In this document: in pieces, positions 63,355 to 64,000 of the stretch
How the letters are laid out: the number at the start of each line of letters is the position of its first letter
How positions within the stretch are numbered: position 1 is the stretch's first letter
Source of the DNA: Cardiocondyla obscurior
Taxonomy: Eukaryota > Arthropoda > Insecta > Hymenoptera > Formicidae
NCBI RefSeq assembly: GCF_019399895.1
Contig: NC_091871.1
Coordinates: forward strand, 3,749,001-3,813,000
Reading direction: 5' to 3'
DNA: 64,000 bases
The notes under the pieces: generated by a model
What the model was told of the DNA's origin: nothing
Databases searched by the model: none
The model's input: only the letters and a program-made list of their open reading frames with translations
Program-made: the position numbers and the translations under genes

Positions 63355-63436
63355 GTGTTATGAAGTGTTATGAAGTGTTATGAAGTGTTATGAAGTGTTA
63401 TGAAGTGTTATGAAGTGTTATGAAGTGTTATGAAGT
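63355..63436 (+). repeat. 10-bp tandem array (TGAAGTGTTA), about 8 copies
   Basis: Perfect repeats of TGAAGTGTTA from 63361 to 63430 with partial units at each end. The other copy of this duplicated region (near 62,900) has only a single unit, so the array is a local expansion. Confidence 0.97.
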
Positions 63437-63589
63437 TCGCGGTGAATATTATGTGAGTGAGTGTGAGTGTACAGTTTCGCGTTTTTGTTTATAATACGGG
63501 GTGCCGTGTTTTAATAATAATTTAAACTGTGAGTGATAATGTAAACTAACGAGTGATAATTTAAATTATGAGTGATAGCGTTAGGGGTT

Positions 63590-63830
63590 AATGACAGTAT
63601 TTCGCGAGAGTTTCCAGTGCGCGAAAAGATGACTCGACGACGACGACGACCTCCCATCTGAGAGGAGGAGCAGGCCCGGGGGGTATCCTGCATCGGCGGA
63701 GCAACTTTAAGGTAAGCATTAATTTTTAAATCAAAATCTTTATCAAAAAGAAACTAACATGTCTGAATTAATATTTTCCTATTTATGTTACAGTCACCGG
63801 CAACAACTCCGCTGAAGCTCATGCAGATTC
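63590..63830 (+). repeat. Dispersed exon-intron-exon-like repeat, copy C
   Basis: Plus-strand copy at the right end of the element. The first block ends CGGCGGAGCAACTTTAAG at 63711, the spacer is 82 bases (gtaagc...tgttacag), and a 37-base block TCACCGGCAACAACTCCG... spans 63794-63830 followed by gtgagt. The second block is 7 bases shorter than in copies A and B and the first also differs by non-multiples of three, so no common reading frame exists. Confidence 0.85.
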
Positions 63831-64000
63831 GTGAGTCGCATGCTTTTTTTTTTTTTTTTTACAAATTTCTTATTTAATTGTTTTTATTTCTTTTTATTTT
63901 AATTGTTATATTACATATGTTTTATGTATACTTATATATTTTTATTTGCATATGCTTTAATATATATTACTTTCAGAGAAATAATGCTTTTTTTACAAAT

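Larger units (their letters stand above)
62101..63514 (+). repeat. Direct duplication, one copy interrupted by the foldback
   Basis: Sequence 62101-62260 (AAAACAAGG...CGGAATATTGTTTCGCGCTT...GATCGTCGTACAGC) recurs at 62998-63160. Sequence 62728-62997 (GCAATTCGGGAAA...GTGCCGTGTTT-like end) recurs at 63180-63514. In the first copy the two halves are separated by the ~490 bp foldback; in the second they are joined by a short GTGCGTGCGCTACTGCACGC hairpin. Confidence 0.8.
61120..63850. mobile_element. ~2.7 kb repeat-built foldback element with inverted end blocks
   Basis: The same exon-intron-exon-like block lies at both ends in opposite orientation (61145-61400 minus, 63590-63830 plus). Matching points in the two blocks (61188 with 63794, 61310 with 63698) give symmetry axes of 62,491 and 62,504, and the central foldback has its GGCGCC axis at 62,499.5. 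Diverged inverted similarity also appears between: for example TTATTATAAAACAAG near 62,102 is matched in reverse near 62,850, and the CGTACAGCCGGAG region near 62,200 matches reversed sequence near 62,785. Direct and tandem duplications are nested inside. No transposase, reverse transcriptase or other recognisable coding region is present, so it would be non-autonomous. Its right limit may lie beyond the block. Confidence 0.65.

Noticed and set aside
63355..63436. CRISPR-like repeat array
   Set aside because: The 10-base units are contiguous with no spacers, in eukaryotic DNA; it is a minisatellite.
1..64000. tRNA or rRNA genes
   Set aside because: Scanning by eye for the tRNA B-box/T-loop pattern and rRNA signatures found no convincing candidate; a covariance-model search would be needed to exclude one.

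Overview
The window looks like nuclear DNA of an insect, most likely a hymenopteran and perhaps an ant. The genes are metazoan, have many small exons with GT-AG introns, and include insect-type cuticle and chitin genes. Non-coding DNA in the first ~34 kb is very CpG-rich and full of simple repeats and homopolymers, as in ant genomes; from ~35 kb it becomes AT-rich. The lineage is inferred, not proven.

Layout. (1) 1-12,360: the 3' six exons of frequenin/NCS-1 (+ strand) with large introns; the first coding exon lies left of the window. (2) 12,361-25,945: gene-poor CpG-rich DNA. (3) 25,946-29,386: a minus-strand gene for a Myb/SANT-like DNA-binding protein with a C-terminal coiled coil, reconstructed from phase-compatible exons, with one apparent frame break in its last large exon. 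(4) 29,387-35,650: no gene recognised. (5) 35,659-47,677: a TATA promoter with a short non-coding first exon, a ~7 kb intron, and a complete ZP-domain membrane protein of the dusky/miniature family. Its intron also holds one copy of a dispersed repeat and a possible small antisense gene. (6) 48,488-60,656: a compact cluster of complete genes: N6AMT1/HemK2 (-), Snapin (-), peroxisomal carrier PMP34/SLC25A17 (-), SRP54 (+) and a membrane-anchored family-18 chitinase (-). (7) 61,120-63,850: a repeat-built element.

The most unusual feature is the 61.1-63.85 kb element. Two inverted copies of one repeat block sit at its ends, and a ~490 bp foldback lies almost exactly at the midpoint (axis ~62,500). 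Shorter direct and tandem duplications are nested inside. The end block also occurs at 43.5-43.9 kb. In all three copies it has an exon-intron-exon form: splice-like boundaries are kept while intron length and reading frame are not. I do not recognise the family.

The genes do not form one pathway. They serve neuronal calcium sensing (frequenin), transcription (Myb/SANT), apical extracellular matrix and cuticle (ZP protein, chitinase), translation termination (N6AMT1), lysosome-related organelle and vesicle traffic (Snapin), peroxisomal transport (PMP34) and secretory targeting (SRP54).
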